From contig JADKID010000024.1 of assembly GCA_016721425.1 (NCBI GenBank), positions 1 through 64,000 on the forward strand: a DNA stretch of 64,000 nt, given 5' to 3'. The notes beneath the pieces were generated by a model that saw nothing but the letters and a program-made list of their open reading frames with translations, had not been told where the DNA came from and ran no database searches. The stretch is from Bryobacterales bacterium (lineage in GTDB: Bacteria > Acidobacteriota > Terriglobia > Bryobacterales > Bryobacteraceae). Made by a program: the position numbers and the translations under genes. The first letter of the stretch is position 1; each line of letters begins with the position of its first letter. Below, in pieces: positions 33,575 through 42,412 of this stretch.

Positions 33575-35281
33575 CGCGTTGGTCATCTCAGTGAGCAGCG
33601 GCAGCGGCATCGGTACCGATTGCGCGGTCATGCCGTCAACCGAATCGATCGGCCGCAGGACGATGGAATCCGGGCGCTCCGGTGTGCCGAGCGGTACGAT
33701 AATCACCGGGAACTGCCAAACCTTATCGTCATAGCCGGAAGCGTGGCACAGGGAGCGGACCAGCGAATCGGCCGCGCGGAGACGATCGAGCCGCGTGGCG
33801 CTGATATAGGCCACGGTGGTGGTGAGCGATTCCACGGGTGCGTGCGAGCCGGCGAGCGATGCCACGCGGTTGATCCCCGGCAGACGATTAATCAGGTCCG
33901 TGGCGCGGTGGTGGATGCCGGGCGTGGATGGCGGGCTGTCCAACAGAAGCACGGGCCGGTAGCTGCGCGAATCGCCCTGTACGCCGACAGAGTGCAGGGG
34001 CGCCAGCCAGCCCTCGTCGAGCCGCTCCACCGGGCGGACGGCGTCTTCGCAGAGGCAGCGGATCGCCAGGCCTGGCCCGGGGAAGGGATGACGGCTGAGG
34101 AGCTCCGGCGGCAGTCCGAGTTCGTGCCCTACTTCGCGGACCTCATCTTTGTAGAGCAGGTGAAGCGGCTCCACCAAACGGTTCTCGCTGATCAACTTCT
34201 GAATGCCGGCGACGCGATTGTGGTGAGTCTTGATGAGATCGGCCTTGGCCGTGCCGCCGCTTTCGATGGTATCTGGGTAGATGGTGCCCTGACCGAGCAC
34301 CCAGTTCTCGTCGAGGTAGTGGCCGGATTCCAGGATGTCCTGCTGTACCTGGACAAACAACTCGCCGATGATGTGGCGCTTCTTTTCCGGCTCCCGCACC
34401 CCGGCCAGCGCGCTCAGAAATCTCTCCTGGGCATGCTCCACGGCGAAGATGTCGCGGCCGAGAGACGCAAACACGCGGGTTACGAATTCCGTCTCGCCAT
34501 CCCGCATCAGGCCGGTGTCGACATACAGGGCGCGGACGCGAGATTCGCCGAGCGCGCGCAGGCACAGCGTGAATGCCACGGTGGAGTCCACGCCGCCGGA
34601 GACAAAGAAGAATACGTTGCGATCGCCGGCCACGCGGCGGATCTCTTCCTCAATCCGCAATGCCTGGTCGCGCGGGTTCCAGTCCTGCTCGCAGGCGCAG
34701 ACGTCGAACAGGAAGTTGGAGAGGAGTTGGCGGCCCCGCTCGGTGTGGACCACCTCCGGATGAAACTGCACACCGTAGTGGCGCTTGGCGGAGTGTCCCA
34801 TGGCGGCGATGGCGCAGGTCTCGGTAGAGCCCAGCACTTCATAGCCGGCCGGCACCTCGGTGACGGTGTCCCTGTGGCTCATCCAGATCTGCTGGCGGCC
34901 GCCGATGCCGCGAAAGATAGGGGCCTCCGCGCGGGTGTCCAGATAGGCCAAGCCGTATTCGCCCTTGCTGCCCTTCTGGACGGTACCGCCCAGGTGCCAG
35001 GCGAGCAACTGCTGGCCGTAGCAGATACCCAGGACGGCGCAATCGAGTTCGAAAATGGCCGGGTCCACCTGGGGAGAGCCGTCCTCATAGACACTGGCCG
35101 GCCCGCCGGAAATGACGATCCCCTTCACGCCTCGCAGTTCGGAAGCCGGAGTCTCACTGGGCCGGATTTCGGAATAGACACCCAGCTCACGAATCTTTCT
35201 CGTGATCAGGTGGCAATACTGGCCACCTGTATCCAAAACTACGACCTGCGGATGCTGCTGGGCGGCCGGGGGCTGGCTCAA
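33497..35281 (-). CDS. guaA: GMP synthase (glutamine-hydrolysing)
   Basis: 594 residues. The class I glutamine amidotransferase domain has VVVLDTGGQYCHLITRKIRE, ISGGPASVYEDGSP, nucleophile C87 in VLGICYGQQLL and the HPEVVHTERG His/Glu pair. The ATP-pyrophosphatase P-loop is FFVSGGVDSTVAF. The C-terminal dimerisation domain ends DLTHKPPGTIEWE, the standard ending. It converts XMP to GMP. It is longer than the common ~525 residues because of extra sequence in the synthetase half. The start is a TTG overlapping the stop of the protease gene (TTGA); no ATG is available in frame upstream of the conserved region. Confidence 0.95.
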   Translation of the reverse strand: MSQPPAAQQHPQVVVLDTGGQYCHLITRKIRELGVYSEIRPSETPASELRGVKGIVISGGPASVYEDGSPQVDPAIFELDCAVLGICYGQQLLAWHLGGTVQKGSKGEYGLAYLDTRAEAPIFRGIGGRQQIWMSHRDTVTEVPAGYEVLGSTETCAIAAMGHSAKRHYGVQFHPEVVHTERGRQLLSNFLFDVCACEQDWNPRDQALRIEEEIRRVAGDRNVFFFVSGGVDSTVAFTLCLRALGESRVRALYVDTGLMRDGETEFVTRVFASLGRDIFAVEHAQERFLSALAGVREPEKKRHIIGELFVQVQQDILESGHYLDENWVLGQGTIYPDTIESGGTAKADLIKTHHNRVAGIQKLISENRLVEPLHLLYKDEVREVGHELGLPPELLSRHPFPGPGLAIRCLCEDAVRPVERLDEGWLAPLHSVGVQGDSRSYRPVLLLDSPPSTPGIHHRATDLINRLPGINRVASLAGSHAPVESLTTTVAYISATRLDRLRAADSLVRSLCHASGYDDKVWQFPVIIVPLGTPERPDSIVLRPIDSVDGMTAQSVPMPLPLLTEMTNALLAQQGICAVLYDLTHKPPGTIEWE

Positions 35282-36891
35282 TCGCGTTGATTCCTCTTAT
35301 CCAATTGGACCACCGTCTTCTTGGCGCTGTCGAGCAGTTCGCGTGCCTTGGACATAGATTCCATAGCCTTCAGCACTGCCGGATCGGTCTCGATGGCATA
35401 CCGCAGCGACTCGTCCAGTGAAACCGCCGTAATCAGGGCTTCGCGCTTGAGCTGGATTTTGACCCAGTCCTGATTCTCGGCAAACTCCGCCTCGGAGAAC
35501 GTCACGTTGTTCTTCAGCAGGTAACCGTGGAAGTCGTTCATCATCTCGGCGTCAGGGGTCCAGTCCTTGGCCAGAGTGGTGGAATGGGCGGAGAAGTACT
35601 TGGGGATGTAGTCCCGGAACACGCTCTTGCGCGCCAGTTCGATCTGGAACTTGGTGTACTTCTGGGAGAACTTCTCGTCGGGCTGGATGCCGTTGCCGCC
35701 GTAGACGGCGCGGCCTGCGTCCGTCATTTTGACGTCGGTGGTGTCCTTCTTGGGGCCATCTTTGCGATTGAAGTAGTACTCGTAGAAGGAGCCGCTGCCG
35801 TAGTCGCGCTGGATCAGACGGCCGGAGGGCGTGTAGTACTTGGCCGTGGTGAGAGCCAAGCCCGTGTTCTCCGAGAGCGGGAATACGGTCTGCACCAGGC
35901 CCTTGCCAAAGGTGTTGTCGCCGAAGACCCAGCCGCGATCGTGATCCTGCAGGGCGCCGGCCACGATCTCGGCGGCCGAGGCGGAGTAGCGGTTCACCAT
36001 CACGACGATCGGGTAGTCGCGGGCGCCGTTGCCATTGGTGGAGGTATAGGGCTTCTCAGCAGAGGTGCGGCCGCGATGGCTGACGACGGTCTGGCCGCGC
36101 CTCAGAAAGCGGCCGGCGACGGCGACGCCTTCGTTCAGCAGGCCGCCAGGGTTATCCCGAAGGTCAAAGACCAGGCCCTTAATGTTGGCCTCGCCCAGGG
36201 ACTTGATGGCCTCCTCCAACTCACGGGAGGTGTTCTCGTTGAAGCTCTCAATGTCGATATAGGCGATGCCCGGCTTGAGCCAGAACTTGTTCTGCACGGA
36301 GAAGCGCGGAATCTCGCCACGGATCAGATTGAAAATGATCGGCTTATCCACACCCTCGCGGGCGATGACCACCTGCACCGGCGTACCTTTGGCGCCCTTG
36401 AGAATGTCGGCCACTTCGGCAGTGGTCATGCCGTCGGTGCGCTTGTCGTTCACTTCCAGGATGACGTCGCCGGGGCGGATGCCGGCCTTGTAGGCGGGCG
36501 AACCCGTGAACGGCGCAACGACGATAATGCGGCTGTCCTTGGGCTGAATCGTCATGCCGACGCCGTAGTAGGCGCCGCGCTGCTGCTCGCGCATGTCCGA
36601 AAAGTCTTTGGGATCGAAGAAGCTGGAGTGCGGGTCGAGTGTACGCAGCATCCCGCCGATCGCACCTTTATAGATGGCCTTGTCGGCGTTTACCTTCTCG
36701 GCGGCATTCTCTTCCACCAGACGGTAGACAGATGTGAACGACTTCAACCCGGCGGAGAGTTCATCTTCCGACACCTTGGTGTCAGCCGGCGCTTCGGCGC
36801 GGGCCGCAGAGGAGGGACCGAAATTGCCCGCCACAATGGCACAGAGGCCGATGACGAGTACTGAGAAAGCAAAAGCGCGAAATTGCCGCAT
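35278..36891 (-). CDS. S41 family C-terminal processing protease
   Basis: 537 residues from the ATG at 36891 (signal: MRQFRAFAFSVLVIGLCAIV). A PDZ domain (YYGVGMTIQPKDSRIIVVAP, YKAGIRPGDVILEVNDKRTD) precedes the S41 catalytic domain: GIAYIDIESFNENTSRELEE, GLVFDLRDNPGGLLNEGVAV, the catalytic serine in VNRYSASAAEIVAGAL and the lysine in FGKGLVQTVFPL. It is a periplasmic CtpA/Prc-type protease that trims or degrades envelope proteins. It is upstream of guaA with overlapping stop/start. The C-terminal 150 residues are a helical region often present in CtpA homologues. Confidence 0.93.
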   Translation of the reverse strand: MRQFRAFAFSVLVIGLCAIVAGNFGPSSAARAEAPADTKVSEDELSAGLKSFTSVYRLVEENAAEKVNADKAIYKGAIGGMLRTLDPHSSFFDPKDFSDMREQQRGAYYGVGMTIQPKDSRIIVVAPFTGSPAYKAGIRPGDVILEVNDKRTDGMTTAEVADILKGAKGTPVQVVIAREGVDKPIIFNLIRGEIPRFSVQNKFWLKPGIAYIDIESFNENTSRELEEAIKSLGEANIKGLVFDLRDNPGGLLNEGVAVAGRFLRRGQTVVSHRGRTSAEKPYTSTNGNGARDYPIVVMVNRYSASAAEIVAGALQDHDRGWVFGDNTFGKGLVQTVFPLSENTGLALTTAKYYTPSGRLIQRDYGSGSFYEYYFNRKDGPKKDTTDVKMTDAGRAVYGGNGIQPDEKFSQKYTKFQIELARKSVFRDYIPKYFSAHSTTLAKDWTPDAEMMNDFHGYLLKNNVTFSEAEFAENQDWVKIQLKREALITAVSLDESLRYAIETDPAVLKAMESMSKARELLDSAKKTVVQLDKRNQRD

Positions 36892-36946
36892 TACGAAATT
36901 CGTCCCTTCGGGATGGGGTCTCCCCAGACCTGCCACAAGTATAACG

Positions 36947-36983
36947 CAGGCCCCCTGAGCGATTAGACGGCGCAGGGGGCCTG
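36947..36983. terminator. Strong inverted repeat between MerR gene and protease gene
   Basis: A perfect 11-bp inverted repeat, CAGGCCCCCTG and CAGGGGGCCTG, with a 15-base loop, lies between the end of the MerR gene and the start of the protease gene, both on the minus strand. It probably ends the MerR transcript. There is no clear T-run on the minus-strand side, so it may instead be an mRNA structure near the protease start. Confidence 0.55.
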
Positions 36984-37035
36984 GAAGTTTGAGATTTCTT
37001 AGTACAAATGGCGTGAACGCGCCAGGCGCTGCCGC

Positions 37036-37569
37036 CTAGACGGCCTTGGCCTTGCGAGCCACGGCGGGCGTCTCGCTCTTGGGCGGCTTGCGGGGGGTTA
37101 CTGTCAGACGCCGCACCTGATCAGTGACGCAGACCAGGAACATCGGCTGCTTGGCGGACTTCAGGATGTCGATGATCCGTTCCTGGTTGTCCTCTAAATA
37201 GATCGACTTGCCGTCGGTGAGCAGGTGCATCTCGCTGTCGGCGGACATGATCTGATCGACACGCTTGCCCATCTCCTTCTGCAGAAAGCGCAGGACGCGG
37301 CGGATCTTCTGTAGGCTGAAGCCTTTGCGTCGCAACTCGGCGATTACCGCAACTTCAACCACCTCCTCTGTCAGATAGACCCGCTTGTGTCCTGTATGGC
37401 GCGGCGAAACCACGCGCTGTTCATCCCACCACTGCAACTGGCGCAGGCTCACGCCCGAGAGACGCGAAACATCGGCGCTGGAAAAGGCCTGTTCACCGGG
37501 TGTTGGTGCAGCCTGTCTTGTTTTTGTTTTGAACATCTTAACCGCTTTCTGTTTGGGTCGAACAGTCAT
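37036..37569 (-). CDS. MerR-family transcriptional regulator
   Basis: 177 residues from the ATG at 37569 (ATG at 37536 is an alternative that trims 11 residues). The winged helix-turn-helix is at about 30-75: FSSADVSRLSGVSLRQLQWW, DEQRVVSPRHTGHKRVYLTE, then VAVIAELRRKGFSLQKIRRV as the first dimerisation helix. The C-terminal part has no metal-binding Cys cluster; it ends in a Lys/Pro-rich tail. The inducer is unknown. It is divergent from the AI-2E-type permease gene with about 155 bases between them, so that gene is a candidate target. Confidence 0.88.
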   Translation of the reverse strand: MTVRPKQKAVKMFKTKTRQAAPTPGEQAFSSADVSRLSGVSLRQLQWWDEQRVVSPRHTGHKRVYLTEEVVEVAVIAELRRKGFSLQKIRRVLRFLQKEMGKRVDQIMSADSEMHLLTDGKSIYLEDNQERIIDILKSAKQPMFLVCVTDQVRRLTVTPRKPPKSETPAVARKAKAV

Positions 37570-37724
37570 TAACGAGTCTATCGGAGGCGTATGGGAAGTC
37601 AATTCGCAAGATCTAGGGGGTAAACGGTGCCAGACCCAACACCTGGGGTGGTGTTTGCGCGTGGAATCCGACCGGATTCGCACCGGGCGTGGCTCGGAAA
37701 TCTTCCAGTAGTACACTCACAAAC

Positions 37725-38789
37725 ATGGCCGACAGTACCTCGCGCGACCTCACCCAAACCACGCTTCGTGTGCTCTTCATCGGGATCCTGATTGCGGCCA
37801 GTTTCTGGATCGCCCGGCCATTCCTGCCGGCTACCATCTGGGCCACCATGATCGTGATCGCCACGTGGCCCGCGATGATCCGCCTGCAGGGCATGCTGGG
37901 CGGCAAACGCGGCCGCGCCGTGGCCGTGATGACCCTCGTCCTGCTGCTGGTCTTCGTCATTCCGTTCTCGATGGCAGCGATCACGGTGTTCGAGAACTCA
38001 GGGAGCGCGTTTACCTGGTTGCAGACCATTCAGACGCAGCCTCTGCCGCAGCCTCCGCAGTGGATGGAGGGCCTGCCGGTGGTGGGCAGCAAAGCAGTCC
38101 TGGCGTGGCGTGAAGCGATCGCGGGCGGGCCGGAGAGCCTGGTGGCGCGAGTCGCTCCGTATCTGGGGTCCATCTTCGCCTGGTTCGTCGGCACGCTGGG
38201 CAGCCTGGGCATGTTGGTGATTCAGTTTGTGGTGACGGTGCTGATCTGCGCCATTCTTTACGCCAATGGTGAGCACGCTGCCAGGGGTGTCAGACTTTTT
38301 GGGTTGCGACTGGGCGGAGAGCAGGGTGAGCACTCCATTATTCTGGCCGCGCAAGCGATTCGCGGCATTGCTATGGGCGTGGTGGTGACGGCCCTGTTGC
38401 AGACCGCGGCGGCCGGCGCCGGACTGGCTGTCGCCGGGGTGCCCGCTGCCGCCCTGCTAACCGTGTTGACGTTCGTACTGTGCATCGCCCAGATCGGTCC
38501 GGGATTGGTGTTGCTCTGCGCCTCTGCGTGGCTCTACTGGTCTGGGAGTCACGCCGCCGGAATCCTCTTGTTTATCTATACTCTGCCGGTGGGCGCGATG
38601 GACAGCTTCATTCGTCCCATCCTGATCCGAAGGGGAGTGGATCTTCCGCTGATGCTCATCATGAGCGGCGTCATTGGAGGGTTGATGGCGTTTGGCATCG
38701 TCGGGATCTTCATCGGCCCGGTAGTTCTGGCGGTGGCGTACACGCTGCTCACCGATTGGGTTAACGAGGGCGGTGAGGCCCAGCACTAG
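37725..38789 (+). CDS. AI-2E family transporter (PerM/YdiK-like)
   Basis: 354 residues with about eight transmembrane helices. Family features are the N-terminal VLFIGILIAASFWIARPFLP and TIWATMIVIATWPAMIRLQ, and the C-terminal FIRPILIRRGVDLPLMLIMS followed by GGLMAFGIVGIFIGPVVLAV. E. coli members are implicated in autoinducer or ion export, but substrate specificity is not predictable. The ATG at 37725 was preferred over an in-frame GTG at 37689 because helix 1 then starts at the usual distance. The end overlaps the convergent gene's stop in CTAG. Confidence 0.88.
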   Translation: MADSTSRDLTQTTLRVLFIGILIAASFWIARPFLPATIWATMIVIATWPAMIRLQGMLGGKRGRAVAVMTLVLLLVFVIPFSMAAITVFENSGSAFTWLQTIQTQPLPQPPQWMEGLPVVGSKAVLAWREAIAGGPESLVARVAPYLGSIFAWFVGTLGSLGMLVIQFVVTVLICAILYANGEHAARGVRLFGLRLGGEQGEHSIILAAQAIRGIAMGVVVTALLQTAAAGAGLAVAGVPAAALLTVLTFVLCIAQIGPGLVLLCASAWLYWSGSHAAGILLFIYTLPVGAMDSFIRPILIRRGVDLPLMLIMSGVIGGLMAFGIVGIFIGPVVLAVAYTLLTDWVNEGGEAQH

Positions 38790-40279
38790 GGGCGTGGAAT
38801 CAGGACAAACCGGCCATCGACGAAGTCCAGCGCGGCGTCGTAATCTCGCGGGTGGAACTCCCGCTTGGCCAGCCAAGGGAAGCGGGCGCGGTCCACGGCG
38901 ATGGTCATGTCTTCATAGGTCAAGCGGACCAGGAAAGAAGCGTCGAAGCCGCCCTCCGGGTACGGATCGTTGCGCACTAGCACTTTGGCGCCGCGGGGCA
39001 GGCGCGGCAGCACGCCAAGCAACTGATCGTGATAGCGGTGATTCGCCGCCTGCACCTCATGAATGGCGGCAAGAGGGTAGCGGACCAGGCGGGCGTGCGC
39101 AGGCAGCAACCAGAGGGCCGCGCCTGCCAGGAGGAGGACCTGCGACGCCAGGGCGGCGTGGGGAATCCAACGGCCTATCCAGGACGCCGCCATCCGCCTC
39201 AACTCGACGGCGAAGCCCGCCAGCCACAGCGCCCAGAAGACCGCCGGCAGGTAGAATGCATAGCCGCCGCGTGGAGGAATGAAGGCGAGGGGCAGGATCG
39301 CCACCAGGATCATGCCCGCGGCCCACAGCAGCGGCGGCCGCCGCAGCAGAGCCGTGATGCCCAACAGGGCGATCAGGAGGCCCGCCATCGACGCCGCGCC
39401 CGGATCCACCGCGCCGTAGGTCCACTGCGACAGATACTTCGCGGCGGAGGACAGATAGGCGGCCAGCGAGACGTCCGGACGGTAGCCGACATGGCTCTGC
39501 ATCAGCTCGTTGCCGAAAAACTGCCTGCCCGCGTGGGCCGCCGCCAGCGCCAGGGCCAGCACGCCGGTTCGCCCCGGACCCCACAGCCAGCGCCAGCCCG
39601 CCGGCCGCTCCCGGGCCGCCTCCCACAGCAGAATGGCGATGGGCAGCGTGATGGCGATCTGCTTGGAGTTCATGGCGGCCACGAAGAGGATCAGCACCTG
39701 GGCGATCCGCCAGGCGCCGGGTGGGGTGCCGGTCTCCCGCGCCCGCAGGTACAGCCACAACGCCCCAAAGTAGAAAAAGAAGGCCAGGATGTCGTAGATC
39801 ATGCCCGTGTCGAAGTACAGCGAGGCGAAGCTGGCATGGAATCCGGTGAGAATCATCGTCAGCCACGCCGTCTCGCGCGAGCCCGAGACGCGCCGCGCCA
39901 CCTGAAACAGCAGCCACAGGTTGGCGCTCAGCAGCAGCAAGGCAGCCAACCGGAACGGAAACGCGGTAAAGCCCCATCCGGCGTAGAAGACCCGGTAGAA
40001 CGCCAGCCCCATGGGCCGGTCCAGATCCGAGCCGATCCCGGCGTTTTGCATCGCGAGTTCGATGGCCGGCAGAGGCCGGAAATAGAAATCGTCCCGCGTG
40101 TCGTTCAGCACAATGCGCGCGAGCGAGTTGTGCAGGTTCATCAGATCGTCGTCGCTGAACCAGGACGTGAGCCCGTCGAGGGTGAACCAGAGGAAGTAGG
40201 CGAAGAAACCGGCGCTTGCCAGGAGCAGGCCCGCCCGGCGAAACAGGCCGGACTCTGACTGGGCGGAATCTTTCGACAC
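38786..40279 (-). CDS. Polytopic membrane protein, GT-C-like
   Basis: About 497 residues if the GTG at 40279 is used; an in-frame TTG at 40336 would add 19. Around eleven transmembrane helices are present. The first loop contains WFSDDDLMNLHNSLARIV, with the acidic residues seen in GT-C glycosyltransferases, followed by FYFRPLPAIELAM. A soluble tail of about 100 residues follows. The TATAAT at 40300-40295 on this strand favours the shorter start, since the longer start would lie upstream of it. It probably transfers a sugar or other group from a lipid carrier; no specific function can be given. Confidence 0.72.
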   Translation of the reverse strand: MSKDSAQSESGLFRRAGLLLASAGFFAYFLWFTLDGLTSWFSDDDLMNLHNSLARIVLNDTRDDFYFRPLPAIELAMQNAGIGSDLDRPMGLAFYRVFYAGWGFTAFPFRLAALLLLSANLWLLFQVARRVSGSRETAWLTMILTGFHASFASLYFDTGMIYDILAFFFYFGALWLYLRARETGTPPGAWRIAQVLILFVAAMNSKQIAITLPIAILLWEAARERPAGWRWLWGPGRTGVLALALAAAHAGRQFFGNELMQSHVGYRPDVSLAAYLSSAAKYLSQWTYGAVDPGAASMAGLLIALLGITALLRRPPLLWAAGMILVAILPLAFIPPRGGYAFYLPAVFWALWLAGFAVELRRMAASWIGRWIPHAALASQVLLLAGAALWLLPAHARLVRYPLAAIHEVQAANHRYHDQLLGVLPRLPRGAKVLVRNDPYPEGGFDASFLVRLTYEDMTIAVDRARFPWLAKREFHPRDYDAALDFVDGRFVLIPRP

Positions 40280-40302
40280 GCGTATCTGGTCGTGATTATA
40301 GT
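40273..40302 (+). promoter_or_regulatory. Candidate divergent promoter, shared -10 region
   Basis: On the plus strand TCGACA and TATAGT are separated by 18 bases, 54 bases before the ATG at 40356. On the minus strand the same bases read TATAAT (40300-40295), pointing toward the GT-C-like gene. The arrangement resembles the nuoA/thiS promoter region at 41407-41436. Confidence 0.5.
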
Positions 40303-40355
40303 CACAATCAATGGGGCCGCGCGCCTCTGCAGTCAATTTAGGACAAGATAGTCTT

Positions 40356-41189
40356 ATGACCGAAAACGCCAGGACTGGTATCTTCCTCGCGGTGGCCGCC
40401 GCCCTTCTCTTGAGCCTCTTCCACTACTTTGCGGCCCTGGAGCCAACAAGCGTGGCCGTGTACGCCGGGGTGGTCCTCACGCTCGGCGGCCTGCTCTGTG
40501 TGGTCAAGCCGATCCGATTGCTGGGTATTCGCACCCGGCGGGCTGCCGCGATTGCTGGCGCTGCTGGAATCCTGCTGGTCCTCGCCGCGCTGAATTGGCC
40601 GGTCGGTACTTCACGCGTAGCGCAGCGGACCGCAGCGCTGGACGGCTTCATGCCCGAGTACCACTTCTACGAACTGCACGAAGTGCGCGTACACGCCACG
40701 CCGGAGGTGGCTGCCGCAGCCTTGAGGCGCGTCACATTCGGTGACATCGGAGTCTACAGCGGCCTCATGCGTATCCGCGCCGCAGCCAGCGGACGCTTCC
40801 GCGCGGCCAGCCCGCAGAGCGAGGTCAATGTGCTCCAGGCGCTCGCCAGGCCTGGTTCGGGATTCGTCCCACTGCACGACGACGGCCGGGAGATCGTCAT
40901 GGGAATGGCCGGGCAGCCCTGGTCGGGCGGGCGGGTACCGTCGGTTCGGACGCCGGAAGACTACGAGGCATTCCACCGTCCGGAGTCCGTGAAGATCGCA
41001 TTCAATCTCGCAGTACGGGATGAGGGTGGTGGATGGTCCAGGATCACTACGGAGACGCGGATTCGCGCCACAGACGATGCCGCACAGCGAATCATGGCCC
41101 GCTATTGGAGGACCATCTATCCAGGCACTGGAATGATCCGCCGGATGTGGCTGAACGCCGCCCGACACCGGGCCGAGAACGGACGCTAA
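40356..41189 (+). CDS. Hypothetical membrane protein
   Basis: 277 residues. Three N-terminal helices (TGIFLAVAAALLLSLFHYFA, VAVYAGVVLTLGGLLCVV, AAAIAGAAGILLVLAALNW) precede a soluble domain of about 190 residues with mixed alpha/beta character (YHFYELHEVRVHATPEVAAA, GREIVMGMAGQPW, SRITTETRIRATDDAAQRIM) and a conserved-looking end RYWRTIYPGTGMIRRMWL. The soluble part looks like a START/SRPBCC-type ligand-binding fold, but this is a guess from strand/helix order. No family name is assigned. Its neighbour thiS converges on it, with overlapping stop codons. Confidence 0.75.
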   Translation: MTENARTGIFLAVAAALLLSLFHYFAALEPTSVAVYAGVVLTLGGLLCVVKPIRLLGIRTRRAAAIAGAAGILLVLAALNWPVGTSRVAQRTAALDGFMPEYHFYELHEVRVHATPEVAAAALRRVTFGDIGVYSGLMRIRAAASGRFRAASPQSEVNVLQALARPGSGFVPLHDDGREIVMGMAGQPWSGGRVPSVRTPEDYEAFHRPESVKIAFNLAVRDEGGGWSRITTETRIRATDDAAQRIMARYWRTIYPGTGMIRRMWLNAARHRAENGR

Positions 41190-41413
41190 CCGCCCCCGAC
41201 AAAAGTTACAATTTCGAGGCTCGCGCCGGCATCGATGGGAGTGGTGTCCCACTCCGGTTTGCGCACAATCACGCGGTTGAGCTCGACGGCGACCCGGGCG
41301 GAATCGATGCCAAGTTCCACGAGCAGAGTGCGGACGTTGAGGCCCGCGGGCACTGTCCGCGGGGCGCCATTGACATGAATCAGGATTTCCGGACCGGCTG
41401 GTTTGTTTGACAC
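41186..41413 (-). CDS. thiS: Sulfur carrier protein ThiS
   Basis: 75 residues from the GTG at 41413. It has the ubiquitin-like ThiS/MoaD pattern: HVNGAPRTVPAGLNVRTLLV, VAVELNRVIVRKPEWDTTPI, and the terminal EIVTFVGGG whose Gly-Gly end is adenylated and thiocarboxylated. ThiS provides sulfur for the thiazole ring of thiamine. No thiG, thiF or thiH is adjacent, so it is separated from its usual partners. Its start sits within the nuo promoter region; a shared TATAAT would give a very short leader. Confidence 0.88.
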   Translation of the reverse strand: MSNKPAGPEILIHVNGAPRTVPAGLNVRTLLVELGIDSARVAVELNRVIVRKPEWDTTPIDAGASLEIVTFVGGG

Positions 41414-41436
41414 GCTCTTCTGGCGGTCATTATAGT
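41407..41436 (+). promoter_or_regulatory. Near-consensus sigma70 promoter of nuo operon
   Basis: TTGACA (41407-41412), identical to the -35 consensus, is followed after 17 or 18 bases by TTATAG/TATAGT. The predicted start site near 41442 leaves a leader of about 34 bases before nuoA. The complementary strand reads TATAAT at 41434-41429, so the element may also drive thiS. Confidence 0.72.
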
Positions 41437-41475
41437 AAAAAGTTACCCCCCTGGGTCGTAGTCCATACTGCAATC

Positions 41476-41874
41476 ATGCCCACCACCGACATCGAAGCAT
41501 ACTTTCCGGTTCTCGTTCAGGTCCTCCTGGGCGTGGCCGTTGGAGCCGCACTGGTCGCGCTCGGCGTCCTGCTTGGTAAGCGGCTGAAAAATAAGGTCAA
41601 AGACACGCCATACGAGTGCGGCATCGTGCCCACGGGCACGGCCAGGGATCGCTTCAGCGTGAAGTTTTACCTGGTGGCGATGCTGTTTATTTTGTTCGAC
41701 ATCGAAGCGATCTTCCTCTACCCCTGGGCCGTGGTGTACCGCGAACTGAAGCTCTTCGCGTTTTTCGAGATGCTTCTTTTCATCGGTCTGGTCCTGGCGG
41801 GCTTTTTCTACATCTGGAAGAAGGGCGTGCTGAACTGGGCCGCCGAAGATCCACCAGCGGAGAATCAGCGCTAG
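41476..41874 (+). CDS. nuoA: NADH-quinone oxidoreductase subunit A
   Basis: 132 residues, three transmembrane helices, part of the membrane arm next to the quinone site. Diagnostic stretches are DTPYECGIVPTGTARDRFSV, FYLVAMLFILFDIEAIFLYP, and WAVVYREL. The start ATG lies 34 bases after the predicted transcription start. It heads the complex I operon. The next gene is nuoC after 13 bases; nuoB, which normally lies between them, is absent. Confidence 0.96.
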   Translation: MPTTDIEAYFPVLVQVLLGVAVGAALVALGVLLGKRLKNKVKDTPYECGIVPTGTARDRFSVKFYLVAMLFILFDIEAIFLYPWAVVYRELKLFAFFEMLLFIGLVLAGFFYIWKKGVLNWAAEDPPAENQR

Positions 41875-41887
41875 AGGGGCGCAGCCA

Positions 41888-42376
41888 ATGTTGCCGGACA
41901 ACCTGAAAGATCTGACTGTGCCCGCCGCTCTCGAGGCCTGGGATGCCGAAGCGCTGGCGGGCGGAAGCCACGAGTTTGGCGAGACTACCCTCTGGGTGCG
42001 CCCGGAGAAGATCGTCGCCGTATGCCGCCACCTGAAAGAGCAACTGCAGTTTGTCCGTCTTTCGGGCCTGAGCTGCATCGATCGCCATCCGATGGAACCG
42101 CGCTTTGAGGTCTTCTACCTGCTGCACTCCATCGAGCGCAACGAGCGTTTACGGCTGAAAGTGGCGCTGCCGGGCGAGAACCCCGTGGTGGACAGCGTGG
42201 TGTGTGTCTGGGTGGGCGCGGACTGGTACGAGCGCGAGACGTTCGACCTTTTTGGCATCCACTTCACAGGGCATCCGAATCTCAAGCGGCTGATGATGCC
42301 GGAAGGCTGGGACGGCCATCCGCTGCGCAAGGATTTTCCGATCCACGGCCACAAGTACAGCTATCAGAACGAGTAG
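41888..42376 (+). CDS. nuoC: NADH-quinone oxidoreductase subunit C
   Basis: 162 residues, the usual length of a separate NuoC not fused to NuoD. Signature EVFYLLHSIERNERLRLKVA and SVVCVWVGADWYERETFDLF, GIHFTGHPNLKRLMMPEGWD, GHPLRKDFP. It belongs to the peripheral Q module with NuoD and NuoB. GAGGGG precedes the ATG at suitable distance. Confidence 0.96.
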   Translation: MLPDNLKDLTVPAALEAWDAEALAGGSHEFGETTLWVRPEKIVAVCRHLKEQLQFVRLSGLSCIDRHPMEPRFEVFYLLHSIERNERLRLKVALPGENPVVDSVVCVWVGADWYERETFDLFGIHFTGHPNLKRLMMPEGWDGHPLRKDFPIHGHKYSYQNE

Positions 42377-42412
42377 GGTTTCAGTCCGGGGGATGGGATA
42401 CAGAGGGGAGCC

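Noticed and set aside
33620..35290. 556-codon plus-strand frame opposite guaA
   Set aside because: guaA motifs are complete on the minus strand; the antisense product has no domain.
39029..40258. 409-codon plus-strand frame opposite the GT-C-like gene
   Set aside because: Gln/Arg/Gly-rich product with no hydrophobic segments; the opposite strand gives a coherent membrane protein.
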